NCBI GenBank assembly: GCA_963678675.1
Contig: OY783193.1
Span: 7,185,394 to 7,249,393 of the forward strand
Reading direction: 5' to 3'
Length of the DNA: 64,000 bases
Origin: Xiphydria camelus
Lineage: Eukaryota > Arthropoda > Insecta > Hymenoptera > Xiphydriidae
Shown here: in pieces, positions 9,627-20,990 of the stretch
How the letters are laid out: each line of letters opens with the position of its first letter
Numbering within the stretch: the first letter of the stretch is position 1
The notes under the pieces: generated by a model
Databases searched by the model: none
What the model saw: only the letters and a program-made list of their open reading frames with translations
What the model was told of the DNA's origin: nothing
Translations under genes and position numbers: made by a program

Positions 9627-9632
9627 AATAAA
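9627..9632 (+). promoter_or_regulatory. Candidate polyadenylation signal AATAAA
   Basis: AATAAA about 100 bases downstream of the stop codon. It would place the poly(C) run in the 3' UTR. No GT-rich downstream element was checked in detail. Confidence 0.4.
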
Positions 9633-10515
9633 ATAGCTTCCCTTTCCTGTCGAGTCCACTGCCAGTACAAGCGCTCCCGCGCGCGCATGTTGACGTACAC
9701 GAGGTCTTGGTGCGCGATGTCCCTTATTATACGTGTGCATACGCGCATAATATGTAGATTTAATATGTAGATTTTAGTATGTGCGATGCGAGAGAGTGCG
9801 TGCTTTTCCGAATGAACGAATGTGCAGTATCGTATGAGGCGTTTATATGTGTAATCTATACCCCCCAAAAAAACATTTTCCAAATGTAAAATGGTGAGTC
9901 GAGAGAGAAAGGCGATCCTTACCTGCCTAAAAAATGAGATTTCAACAAACCTAAAAAAATGATATCAACAAGCTACAGCTTTTAGTCGCGAAAGATATGA
10001 TCACATTAAACAATTTCTGAAGAAAAAAAAATTGATACCACTCTCACCACCCTACTAAACTCACTCGACAGCCCGCTTCTGTAACAGCAAACGAAGCTAT
10101 TGATTGGTGCGATGGACGTTGAGCATTCTTCTTTTTATCGCAAATCACCATTTTTAATTTTGGAAATATTTTTTTGGGTTTATTATACAATTTTACATTT
10201 GGGAAATGTTTTTCTGGGTCAGAATATAAAGGAAAATGCGTGATTGTGCGATCGGTCAACATTTTTAGTAAGTGACAGCGCATACTTTCTGTTCCGTTGC
10301 GGAATACCGTAAGCCTGGAATATTCCGTCCGAACGCTTAGTAGCGTACCGATCGGAAACTCAACCGTCTACCGTTACTCCTGCCTTCAAGGAAAGGGCTT
10401 ATTTCAATTGATACCGATCGCTATTAACGCGAATTCGCACCTTCCTGGAGGACAGGTGCGTAGCGGTATTCGGCGCATTGCTCCTTTCGGTACGCGCTAT
10501 ATTTAGAATTAACAA
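9633..10515. other. Non-coding spacer
   Basis: No gene recognised. It is AT-rich to about 10270; from there to 10505 it becomes GC-balanced with repeated TACCGATCG-type phrases (10348, 10412), possibly part of an unidentified element. Short open frames here have no family features. Confidence 0.3.
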
Positions 10516-10517
10516 TA

Positions 10518-11406
10518 AAGGTTACCGCACACTTGGGCGTCGCGGCGCGTCGCGTCGCGTCGGGTCGCGTCGGGTCGCGTTGGGGTGCGTCTAAGCCCGG
10601 CGATTATTACCTGAATGTCCATAAATTTTACGACATGCCCGGCGATGCTCGGCGATTCTTACCTGAATGTCAGTAAATTTTACGTCACGGCTCGGTGACG
10701 CTCCGCGATGGATGGTGGCATCGCCCACTTTTCCGGCGGCAACCGACAGATTCGGACTTGAATGTCCGTAAATTTTATAAAATATATTATAATCAGACGG
10801 TATCTAGCAGTGCAACAAGATGTATGACGGCAGCAGTAGTTCTAATGAGGAAATTTGCTTTTATGATAGCATTGATGTCAGAAAGAAATAGAAAGAAGAG
10901 AACGTGGATCCATCCTATCAATAAAAAACGCGCCAGTCTTGGAGAATTCGCTCGTCTAGTCGCGATATTAACCACGAGGTATTTCGATCGCGATGATAGT
11001 GAGTGGTAAGAATCGATATTCCGAATTTCGTCTATTGTGTGACGGACAAAGACGACCCGTCTTTATGACCGTCCCGTCGGGACGCGTCATTTGACGCCAA
11101 GGATTCGAAGGGAAGAATCCCCGTCCTCGACGCGACGCGACGCGACGCGACGCGACGCGCCGCTCTAGTGTGCGGTAGTACATTCATTTGTATGTATTTT
11201 ATCCAGTCGGTATTTTGACGCGACGCGACGCGAAGAGCCGCTCTGGGCAAGAACCCCGTCCCTGACGCGACGCGACGCGCCGCGCCGCGCCGCTCTAGTG
11301 TGCGGTAGTACATTTATTTGTATGTATTTTATCCCAGTCGGTATTTTGACGCGCCGCGACGCGACGCGCCGCGCCGCGACGCGACGCCCTAGTGTGCGGT
11401 AACCTT
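10518..11406. mobile_element. 889-bp GACGC-repeat TIR element, copy 2, TA-flanked
   Basis: The left end AAGGTTACCGCACACTTGGG at 10518 is matched by CCCTAGTGTGCGGTAACCTT ending at 11406. TA flanks both ends (10516-10517, 11407-11408), as for Tc1/mariner-type targets. The interior holds three degenerate ~60-140 bp repeats around CCTGAATGTCCATAAATTTTA (10610, 10661, 10762). It also holds GACGC arrays, each followed by CCGCTCTAGTGTGCGGTAGTA (11159, 11290), close relatives of the terminus itself. There is no coding capacity. Confidence 0.85.
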
Positions 11407-11410
11407 TATA

Positions 11411-11769
11411 GTCGGACTGGCAAAAGAGTCGTCTTCGGGAGAGTTCGGAGCTATGCTCCCCCACCATGTGGCGTCTCCCACTCTGTCATTGTCGCATGCG
11501 CATAGCGGTGATCATACATGGGGATCCGCATTCATCAGGTCGATCCAGAGGGCGCCAGCACTGTTGGTCCTCCGAGTTATCATGTCATTGGTCGAATCCG
11601 GCGTCCATGACACTTTATTTGAAACTCGAACCAATCAGATTAGAGGGGACCAGCGATCGTGGCGCCAAAGTTTCTCGAGTGTGCATCCCCATTACTCCGC
11701 CAGTGATCCCCCGTAGTGGGGGAACGTTGCTTCGAGCTTCCCCGAAGACGACTCTTTTGCCAGTCCGAC
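11411..11769. mobile_element. 359-bp element with 29-bp inverted termini
   Basis: GTCGGACTGGCAAAAGAGTC... at 11411 and its exact complement ending GCCAGTCCGAC at 11769 form a 29-base inverted repeat reaching CGTCTTCGGG. The interior is unrelated to the neighbours and has no meaningful frame. No target duplication is evident. It abuts the GACGC element on the left and the mariner on the right, where the mariner's left TIR should be. Confidence 0.8.
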
Positions 11770-12605
11770 AGTAGTGTGCGAAGTTCTGTCGCTGTGAGTG
11801 CATCGGTTTGTCCGTGGGAATTTTTTTAGTGAAACAACTTTTTCCATTTCGCCGAAAACGTGATGGCCGATTGTCGAGAGCAACGCGCGGCTGTGAAATT
11901 TTGTTTCCTGTTGGGGAAATCGGCCGCGGAAACTATTGTAATGCTTAAGACTGCTTATGGGGATGCTGCCCTAAATAAAACCAGAGTCTACGAGTGCTTT
12001 TCACGTTTTAAAAATGCAGAAATGTCAATTGAAGACCAACCCCGTTCAGGACGCCCATCAACGTCAAGAAGTGACGAAAACGTCGACAAAATCAATGCTC
12101 TCGTTCGTGAAGACCATCGCCGAACCATTGATCAACTCTGTGAGATGTCCGGAATATCATGGAGTTCAATTCAGAGAATTTTATCCGAAGATTTGCACAT
12201 GAGAAGAGTTGCGGCCAAATTTGTCCCTCGCCTTCTCACAGGCGAGCAAAGGGAGCGTCGATTTCAGGCATGTTTTGAGCTTCAAAATCAGCTCAAAGAG
12301 GACCCTGAATTTTTTTCCAAGGTGATTACTGGTGATGAATCGTGGTGTTATGGAAACGACCCCGAAACAAAGCAGCAGCAGCAGTTTTGCCACTGTGGAG
12401 GAGGTAAAACAAAAATCGCTGGAAGGCCTAAAGGACATCCCGATAAGTGAATTTAAAAAATGTTTTGAACAATGGACGGATTGTTTGCAGAGGTGCGTTG
12501 TGGTTAAGGGAGAATACTTTGAAGGTGATAAAAATTTGGTGTAAAAATATTAAGAAATAAAGAAGTTATGACGAAATTCCCATTTCTTTTGGGTCCCCCC
12601 ACCAT
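11770..12605 (+). mobile_element. Mariner-family element, left end missing, internally deleted
   Basis: It contains the mariner 5' leader (GTGAAACAACTTTTTCCATT), a transposase remnant, and a mariner-like 3' end (CCCATTTCTTTTGGGTCCCC) followed by TA at 12606. The complementary left terminus was not found before 11863; the neighbouring 359-bp element occupies its expected place. Confidence 0.75.
11863..12544 (+). pseudogene. Mariner transposase, internal deletion removes most of the catalytic domain
   Basis: ATG 11863 opens MADCREQRAAVKFCFLLGKS, a mariner N-terminal helix-turn-helix region, continuing through FSRFKNAEMSIEDQPRSGRP and the first catalytic Asp in TGDESWCYG (about 12330-12350). 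After PETKQQ the frame runs into sequence coding, in another frame, for FATVEEV...CFEQWTDCLQRC...GEYFEGDK (to 12544). That is the normal mariner C-terminus. Roughly 170 residues carrying the second and third Asp of the D,D34D triad are gone and the join is out of frame, at a run of AGC repeats (about 12372-12384). It cannot make active transposase. In intact relatives the protein is about 345 residues. Confidence 0.9.
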
Positions 12606-12663
12606 TATGTTCCCACTCGCCCTCGCATACTCGCTATGATCGCCATCCTCGAAATCACACGGT

Positions 12664-12875
12664 GTAAATAAGCATAGCCTTAAATTAGCATCAAAGGTCA
12701 CTTATTGATCGAGACGCGACTTGAGTCGTGCTTATTTATAAGTTTTGACTATGAATACGGATCAAGAGTCACTACTTATAAATTAGCATAGATTTAAGTC
12801 AACATCAGAAGTCACTTATTGGTCGAGATGGCCACTTCAGTCGTGCTTATTCATAAGCACCGACTATGAATACGG
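12664..12875. repeat. Two-unit direct repeat, period about 113 bp
   Basis: Units begin near 12664 and 12777. Both contain AAGTCACTTATTG-TCGAGA type sequence, CAGTCGTGCTTATT and GACTATGAATACGG, with roughly 80% identity by eye. No coding content. Confidence 0.65.
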
Positions 12876-14541
12876 GCCTATGAATACTGGCCTTAGAGTT
12901 GAGAAATCTAATTGTTACATATTACAGGACCCTGTAGTGGTAACTGTGATGTAAATAATGTTAACTATCAAAAAAATGGACGAGAAAGTATATAACAGAA
13001 GAACCGTTATTCTCGAGTTGGATTCATTTGAGGAAGCCTATCAAATTTCCTACAAGTTTCACTGACTTGGTTGTAACGTACAAGCCCGTCGAGTCATATA
13101 TTGAAGCTAAAACGCGTTCACGTGTTTCCTGATATGTATACGATCGCCCCGAAATAGGGCACTCGGGTTTACTAAACCGAGTAATTCGTAATCCTCGAGG
13201 ATAATACCACGTGTAATCAACGTGTAGCTACGACAGTAGATACACACACTCCATTCCATTCGCCGACACGTCAGGCGGTCGTTCCTCCGTTTAGATAATC
13301 GCGATAATGGCAACGCAACGAAAGGAAATCTGCCGAGAGTAATATACGAATAAAGCGGAAGTTAAGGCGGCGACACGTGTTCTAGTCGTCAATGTTCATT
13401 GGTCCACGCCCTTTTATCTGCTTATTTCTACACTTTAAATTCTTTTATAAGTACCTATTTAATACCCACAAGGAAACATGAACTACGAGTTTCATCGTTG
13501 CTGTGACAAGGTTTTACTGTTGAAATTATCACAAATTATGGCACACAGTACTACTGATTGTATTTATCGTCATACCTATGGAAAGAGAAAAATATTATCA
13601 TATTTATTATTAAATTTTCTCAGTGTAATTAAGATTACCAAATTCCTTTCTCTATCTACAGTATCGAACCAGATATGGAAGAGATACGACCATAACATAT
13701 TTAGGATATAGCACTCGCGATTCGCAGTGGTACGACCAATTTTTGCCCACCCGAAAAAGAACGAGAAAACGGCGGTGACTAGCAGAAAAAATCCATTTCC
13801 TCGCGGCGATCCGCAAAAGGGAATTTCATATCGGAGATTCTGCTTCTCCTCATACGAGAGCCTCTCTCCCTTTTCATTTTCATTTGGAAAAAACCGTGCA
13901 TATACATATATATATATATATATATCCGTCGGAAATAGGATTGTCTTTTGAGTCCTTATCGGATAACGCCCGCGACATGCGATATCTCGGCCCAACCTAA
14001 ACAGTCAGTTTCGATGCCGCGTACGGCGGTCGTTTAAAAAAGAGAGAAACAGAGAAAAATAATATTATATATTTAGTAATATCCGTGTTATGTGAGATAC
14101 TGTATGAGCAATAATAACAAGATATATTGAGAACTGTTTATCGAGCGCGTAAACGTATTTTGTTGACTAGACAAACCTCTGCACAATCCTACCGTCCGCT
14201 AAAATAATCGCTTATCGCTGGAATTTTTCTCCGCGAAGAAACCGAACTTTTAATTAAAAGTCATTCAATTACACGAACCGTCGTCCTATCTGCCTGTCGA
14301 CTGGCGTTCCCTTCCTCCTCGAAATGCGGTTGTCCTGTGCTGACTACGGGCAACCTATTTCAATCCTCCCCAATTTAGTGCCGCCCCGAGACGAGATTGT
14401 GCGATCGGAAGTGACTCAAGAGTTACGAAGTGTACCGAAAGGACGCCTATCAGAGAAAAAACTATGAAAACTGTTCGATAATTATTTTTCCCCTTTTTCC
14501 CTCTTTAAAGATTTATTTAGACGCATTCATACTTTGGATAA
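12876..14541. other. Non-coding spacer with an AT microsatellite
   Basis: No gene recognised. A TA dinucleotide run lies at about 13905-13925. The open frame 13995-13576 (minus) spans it and is not credible as a gene. Confidence 0.4.
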
Positions 14542-14543
14542 TA

Positions 14544-14789
14544 TCTGTGGTACTAAGTCAAAACACGATGTCAAAAAAAGCGATTTTTTGTTTTTAATGT
14601 CAATATGTACAGCCAGCAATGAAGAATATGATGGCAACACCCGATATGACTCCAAATCACCTACAACTTGTAGGTTAACAAAATAATATTCCGATTACGC
14701 TCTACGCCCATTGAATTGGTCGGTTGTTTGAAGCGTCTCCTGAAAAATCAACTCTCTTGACATATCGTGTTTTAACTTAGTACCACAGA
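14544..14789. mobile_element. 246-bp TIR MITE with TA duplication
   Basis: The ends TCTGTGGTACTAAGTCAAAA and, reversed, TCTGTGGTACTAAGTTAAAA form a TIR of about 30 bases through ACACGAT. TA flanks both ends (14542-14543, 14790-14791). The interior is unique with no open frame. Confidence 0.85.
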
Positions 14790-15203
14790 TATATTCTGCG
14801 CTCTGCGTAAAAGGCTTCGACTTACAATAGATGTTAGCAATGTTAATGTTAATGTATCGAATTTTCTAAAATAATATCTAGTAGAAAGAAACGATCAAGT
14901 ATTATATATTTTCGAGCCTCTCGTATAACTTTGGACGTAGTCATTCGATGCGATAACTCATACAAGACATTCAGTCATTACAATAGGGCCAATAGCGTCA
15001 GACCATCTCTGGTAGATTTCCAGGCGCCTGTTATTTTTTAATAAAGTAATGGGAATCGATAATCGGCATTATTTGAGTCTATTTGTCAAACAAGTGTATG
15101 GCATATAGTATATAGTTAATCAGGATATAATTTTGGTCGAAGGAATGAACGGTTTCAAATTTTCCACCATTAAAAAGGACTATATTTAAATATTCAATTT
15201 TTA

Positions 15204-15418
15204 TACGGAAGAAAAATTTGTAGTAAATTTCGGGACAAGGCCAATTTTAGGTTATGATAACCATATAATTTTGATCAAAATTATAGTAAAACTTGTAGAA
15301 GTTGCAAGCGTTTGCTGTACTTTTTACTAAAATTGTATAATAGTTATTGTAACAATAAATCAGCCTTGTCCCGCATTTTACCACAAACTTTGTAAATGTT
15401 ACAATTTTTTTCCGCGTA
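15204..15418. mobile_element. Hairpin MITE, shared-end superfamily, GGGACAAGG core
   Basis: The ends TACGGAAGAAAAA and TTTTTTTCCGCGTA enclose complementary halves (TAAATTTCGGGACAAGGC / GCCTTGTCCCGCATTTTA). It is the same family as 32400-32760. Left arm lacks ~20 bases near its end that the right arm has. Confidence 0.75.
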
Positions 15419-17792
15419 GATATCACATGTTACACGTCTTGAAGATATTTTGCCTTGCCCTTCAGTATTTTATTAAAAACCTACATTTTGAGCCAGTTCA
15501 ATATTACGAATTTATTATTGGGTTATGGCTCGGACAATTTCATATCACGAATGGTACATTTTCATGCCATTGCTCGCTGGATATTGTATCCAATATGTAC
15601 CATGGTCGGACCAATATAGTTTGCCATGTCTGGCCGTTTATCGACACCCAATATTGATCCGAAACTATCATCCCAGTACTTATCCGTTATCGAGCCACTA
15701 ATGGTTGCCATTATCATGTCATTGCAGGTCGTATGGTAGCCAGTAATAGTCCAGCGTTTGGCCAGTTGAACATTTCTATGTCGACGACTGCAAACAGTGC
15801 AAACTTGCACCTCCCAATCGTCACGTGAACCTACATACGAGCACTTTTTCATGCCTCGTCACAAGACTCTGCAGAGTCTCCTGATGTGCCATTTCCATTA
15901 GGGAATTTGTCTGATTCTGACAGCGAAGAACCGGGTAAACGTAATTAGTCTAGGCCAGTCGAGCCGCGGTGGATCCGCAGCCCATGAAGCTCTATTTTAC
16001 GAGCAAAAAGTCCTACCGTGGAAAAACGGCCAGTCTCGCCTCCCGCTCGACTCTTCTCTACCTTCTTCCACCTTCCTCTTCTTTTTCTTCTTCTTCTTCT
16101 TCCGTTGCTGCCGGCGCTACCTCTGCTGGTGGCGCTAACACGGCTCCACTCGAGACGGCGTCTCTCTTTCGTCTTCAACGCTTTTCTCCTTCGCCAACGC
16201 GAGACGTTCGTGTATTGGTATTTATAGCGTTCCGAAACCCCACAGCCACGGGAAAACCGCTCGGACGGGGAAGAAACCACCAACGAACCCATGAGCCGTT
16301 CCTTTGGTGCGTTCAACGTGTCCCTACGAATCACGTGAATACCGTCCCGTATACCTCTCGCCATCCTCTTGCGCGTACGTGGCAGAGAACACATGTGAAG
16401 CGCGCGCGCGCGCGCTGGTCCGCTTTGTGCTAAAAGCCCTAATCTTTGTTTTTACCTCCACCTCGCCTCCAAAGAGAGGAATTACCGCGCTCGACTGCTG
16501 GTATACTTCGCAGCGGCGGAAGCCGGTTTCTCGCGCATGGAATTGTTCTCAACGAGGCAAGATTTCTGCTCCCTTTATCTCCTCGACCGTTCTTCACGTT
16601 CTCCATTTTTGCCGAGTCCAAAGGCGCGAAGCGCATTCATCAACCTTTGCTATCTCTTTCAGTCGTCACTGAGAGAGGAAATTGTCGGTGAGTTCTGGGG
16701 GATTCGCGCGATTGCAATCGCTTCCAATGCTCGACCAGCGCCAATTTATGGATTTTGCGAATAATCGGTATTTCTGTACACTGTGCATTTGATACTTTTT
16801 ATTCGAGCTGTGATTGAAAGCCGAGCTTAAATTGGAAAAAAAATACGTAGATATTAGATTATAAATGTTATATATCACGATGTTTCTTTTCAATCGGAGT
16901 AGTCGATGATCGATTGGCATTAATATTCGGTTAAATTGAAATATATATTAAATTAAAAATTTGTTTATCGAAATCGATACTCAACTATATTGAAATTGGA
17001 ACTGAAATTCAACGGAAGGCTGTCTCACCCGCAGCTTTACAGGCAAGTCGTTTTCCCTCGACCGTAATTTCAACATTTCCCAAAAATATCCATTCCCTTC
17101 CTTGATTTCGCTACGGCGCACTTAACTACGGCGTTCCGCGATCGCGTTATTTTTAGGACACCCGTCCCCCACCCCCTCGCTTGATATTGGAATCTCTCCA
17201 ACCATCTCGCGATTCGAATGGCGTCTCCGTCGCTCCTTCCATTTCCTTCGCTCGATATGAACGTTGTTTTGCATATCTCTAATTGAGCTTTCATTATACG
17301 GAAACGAGGAAATGTCCTAATGAATAGGTCCATTATGACGTTAAACCGCTGTTACGGCCACGATGTACCTATACCACCACCGGGTAACATTACGACCCGA
17401 CATTATGTAAATCGACGCGAAATCGACATCTCTCGAGCGGCCAAAGGAAAGTCGGCGTAATCGCGCAAAACGAAAAGCCAACTTCCATGCCCCGAATTAC
17501 GTACCCCATCGCACCCTTCGTTCCGCTTCATGTACAGCGAGGTCGACTACCGTCGGCTATTCTGAATAACCAAGCACATCTCTTTAGAATCCTCGTCAAA
17601 AACGGAAAATATCCACGGCATATAGGTATTTTCGAGATATTGCACAAATTTCAAGGAAATTCTGATATGGAAAAATATATAATAATTCTTGCGTACAAGT
17701 CTTTAAATCTCTATTAGCTATTGATATTTAAATGGTTCAAACATAAAAAAGTATGAGCTTTCGCGGCTGTTACAGTAAACGCTACGAACCAC
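15419..17792. other. Non-coding spacer with a GC/CT-rich island
   Basis: No gene recognised. 15960-16760 is richer in CpG and in CTT/CCT pyrimidine tracts, with a CG dinucleotide run at 16400-16415. The overlapping long frames there come from base composition and show no domain. Confidence 0.35.
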
Positions 17793-17998
17793 TTTCGCGT
17801 TTTGCCGCACGCGTTACATGCCGACGTTTCGCAAACGTTGCAATTTGCTTCATCAGGGTGGATCATAATCTGATAGCGTATATCGGAGCCATTATCGTTA
17901 AAGCTACGAGTATTGCTGTGTATCACGGCGTCATCCGCCCTGATGAAGTATAAACTGCAACGTTTGTGCGAACTGCCGGCATGTTGAGCAAAACGAAC
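17793..17998. mobile_element. 206-bp foldback element
   Basis: CATGCCGACGTTTCGCAAACG...CATCAGGGTGG (17817-17865) is complementary to CCGCCCTGATGAAG...CTGCCGGCATG (17935-17983), and outer bases GCGTTTTGC / GCAAAACG extend the pairing. The stem is about 45-50 bases with few mismatches; the loop is about 70 bases. Confidence 0.75.
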
Positions 17999-18140
17999 CT
18001 GGCCCATCATCCAAAGAGTTGATTTTCATGCGCTGTAAAAACGAACGAAATACGACCTCGACTATATTTTCCCCCAAGCGCAACGAATACATCGATACTA
18101 AATTTTCCCGTAGAACGATAACGATACATGAGAACATTCG

Positions 18141-18667
18141 TACACCGAGAGAAATTTATAGGTCGCACAGTAATAAGTATAGCTATGACAGATATATTTT
18201 GACGCTAAATGTGAGATTGATTAGACAGTATAGGTAATATAGCAATATCACATAGTAACAAGAGCAATAAGTATTGCTGAAATAACTACACGTATAACAG
18301 ATGGAAAAAATCTATATGGATCATATGTATTTTGTATGTAGATCATATATAAATTTGGGCGTATTTAATTTATATATAATTTATATGTAGTATTATTTCA
18401 ATTGTTTTAATTTCTGTACAACCCATATTGGAATACATACATATATGGTTTACATTGAAATAATGTATAAATTCAGTATAAGCCCGGATTTATATATATT
18501 CTGTGTACAAAATATATATAATCCATATATATCCTTTCCACCTGGGCTGAAATAATATTTAAGTAAAGCTGAAATAAAAATACATATTGCTAAGATAGCT
18601 AGAGCTTATTCTTATATTAATAAACTACTAGCACTGCCGTGTAACCTATGAAATTTATCTCGGTGTA
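18141..18667. mobile_element. Hairpin element, shared-end superfamily, interrupted by a nested element
   Basis: The ends TACACCGAGAGAAATTTATAG and, reversed, TACACCGAGATAAATTTCATAG are clear. The interior has repeated GAGCAATA-GTATTGCTGAAAT phrases shared with 54013-54621. Removing 18298-18544 brings the halves together. Confidence 0.8.
18298..18544. mobile_element. Nested element with CAGGTGGAAA-type ends
   Basis: The ends CAGATGGAAAAAATCTATAT and, reversed, CAGGTGGAAAGGATATATAT are clear. The interior is built of ATATGGATCATATATG-like phrases. Related copies are at 20787, 54262 and 63239. Confidence 0.75.
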
Positions 18668-19267
18668 GAAACGTGGAATACAGTCGGCATCGTGACACAC
18701 GTACAAATAAACCACGGCACTCCACGAAGCTCGAGCATGAAATCAAAAGAATCGAATCGAAATGCGAAGTAGTCAGACTCCTAATACACATTCCCAACCG
18801 CACAGAAGCCATATAATCCGCAAGAAACTTTTGACGTGACTGTATAACGATTTTAACGATCCGCGACTAACCGTCGAGGTAGGTACGTCGACTTGACGTA
18901 TTGTGTGCCGCAATTTTCGTCCCGCGTTGTCGCGTAGGTGGGCGGGGCACGCGTGCACCGCATGCACTCGCGTACGACGTAAGTGGTAGCGAGGTACACA
19001 CGACTCGTGAGCGTGACCATACATCGCCCGAGAGTGGCCAGCGAGAGCGGAACTCTCGACCATCGGGGAAGCCACTCGAGACGGCTGTTAGCATGTTGGT
19101 TCAAGACCTACAAAGCTTAACAAGCCAGTTTTTCTCGTCGGACTTTATACTTCTTGCACGCGCTACCGAAACGGCGCGTTTCGGTATCACGCACGTAAAC
19201 GCCGTTGCTGCAGACTTACGTACGACTATATGGACATCTCTACTCGAGTTTCTACCCAAACCATCTC
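18668..19267. other. Non-coding spacer
   Basis: No gene recognised. 18880-19090 is GC- and CpG-rich; the frames overlapping there run on both strands and look compositional. Confidence 0.35.
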
Positions 19268-19409
19268 TACACTGAGAAAAATAAATTGCTCATTTGACCA
19301 AAATTCTGGAGACCACGACCAAACAGTTTGGTGAAATGTGGATCTTCCATTTATTTGGTTAAGTTGACCATTTTCTGGTTGGAATAATTAGACATGTAGT
19401 TGGAATAAC
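19268..19409. mobile_element. Truncated hairpin element, TTGGTTGGAATAA core
   Basis: It starts TACACTGAGAAAAATAA and carries ACCAAAATTCTGGAGACCACG and TTGGTTGGAATAA, as in the full copies at 51380 and 59108. The second end is missing, lost before the foldback at 19457. Confidence 0.7.
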
Positions 19410-19456
19410 GAAATATTTGATTTATTTACTAATGTTTTCGTTTATTTCCTTTAATG

Positions 19457-19602
19457 TAATACATCACCATCTGATGACAAGTCTGCCAGAAAGAAATCTC
19501 TCCAGTGTTACATCTCTACCAAGACATACAATACTTAGAGGCAGAGATGTCACGGTGGAAAGATTTCTTTCTGGTAGACTTGTCACCAGATGGTGATGTA
19601 TT
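19457..19602. mobile_element. 146-bp foldback with about 60-base arms
   Basis: The arm from 19457 (TAATACATCACCATCTGATG through GTTACATCTCT) pairs with the complement of 19542-19602 at roughly 85-90%. The loop of about 25 bases contains ACCAAGACATACAATAC. Confidence 0.8.
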
Positions 19603-20786
19603 AAAGATTGCGCTGAGATCGGATAGGGAAATAACCCCGCGGTTTTGTGTCTCTTTTGCCTAGGTACTTGTACTTTGTCTGAAAAATCAGAGGTCATCAG
19701 CGAAAACACTCTTTATCTGGAGAAATTATAGTAGCTTTCCTAATGAATCCAACTATGACGGGATCTTTAGATAGAAAATTGTCTGAAAAATACCACAATC
19801 TCGTTGAAATCGATATTTATGTAGATCGCGCTAACTTGATCGAACCGAAAGAAATGTTCATCTCTGTGGAAGGAACGTTGGAAAACGATTTCCAGGGGTT
19901 TCCCTCGGACGTTGAATTTTCCGGAGCTTGTATACATTCTCCTCTCTGTATGGAGCGTCGTATAGTCTACGCTATACGCGCGAACAGTACGGAAGGTAGA
20001 AGTAGATGGGCTGTCAGGTTACCGATGTCCCCTCCGGGACCCGTCAAATGTACAGAACGACGGCGAACCTACTTTTCTACGGCCTCGCTGTCTCCGCTGG
20101 CTCCCTCAGGAGCAGTGATAAAAACCAGGACCAGTCAGCATCCGACAATGAAGGTGGCTTTACCCCCGCGCGCTTTTTCGACAAAGGACTCTATCTTCGA
20201 CCCGGCAGTTACGCAGCTTCGACTTGTAAACGTCTTCGTCGTCGACGAAAGACACGGGGGAATAGAAATACGAGTACAAATTCATCGCGAATCCAAAAAG
20301 TTGAGAGAGAGAGAGGGTGTGAGAGTAAGAGAGTAAGAGAGGCGATAAAAAGTCTATAAGATACACGCGTATATGAAGGTACATGTGTACGTCAGACGCG
20401 GCTGCAATTCCGTGCAACGTGCGCGCGTGTGCGAAGCTACGATGAAACGGGAATAATTATTTGCGAAGCGAGTCGAGAAGAGCCGACGTGGAATCACTTC
20501 GCGTAATATTACGAGTATATTATGTGATTCAGTGCTGCTGCTAACGGAGCAAGTGAAGGAGGAGGGGAAGGATGAGTAAACACGCGCGAGAAGCTCTTTC
20601 CCGTTCGGCGTGAATTTCAGCGAGTACATACAGTTCGACATAAGTACCAATATACGAGGGGAAAGCAATCTTATTAAAGCAGTTTTGTCGTTCGTACAAA
20701 AATACTAATTTTGATAAAAGAAAATCGGATAATAAGATATTTTACCTGCATACAAACATTTTGACACTAATATAAATTCGATGGCA
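19603..20786. other. Non-coding spacer with a GA-rich tract
   Basis: The longest frame (19743-20336, 197 codons) has no recognisable domain and overlaps competing frames, so no gene is called. GAGAGAG and GAGTAAGAGAG tracts at 20300-20340 could bind GAGA-type factors; that is only a possibility. Confidence 0.35.
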
Positions 20787-20990
20787 TCCCAGGCAGAAAA
20801 GTTCCATATAATTTGTGTATGGTCCATATGTGGATTTGGTCATATATGAACTATATATGATTTCTATATTAACCAAATAAGGACTTTTGGATTTTTTATA
20901 ATGTTTGTATAATCCCTATACAGTCCGTATATGGTTAACATAGAAATCATATATAATCAAAATCAAAATATGTAGAACTTTTCCACCCAA
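20787..20990. mobile_element. Hairpin element with CCCAGGCAGAAAAG ends
   Basis: The left end CCCAGGCAGAAAAGTTCCATA pairs with TAGAACTTTTCCACCCAAG. The interior has GGTCCATATGTGG and TATATGATTTCTATA, with complements. Same family as 18298, 54262 and 63239. Confidence 0.75.

Noticed and set aside
16080..16440. Long overlapping frames on both strands around the CTT/CGC-rich patch
   Set aside because: Low-complexity Ser/Arg translations of simple sequence, with no domain.
17930..17965. Hammerhead ribozyme core (CTGATGAAG...AAC)
   Set aside because: The conserved GAAA half is absent and the stems do not match; the phrase is just part of a foldback arm.
19743..20336. 197-codon open frame on the plus strand
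   Set aside because: It has the most protein-like first half of the desert frames, but no recognisable family, and the second half is a GA-rich low-complexity tail. RNA-seq would be needed to revive it.
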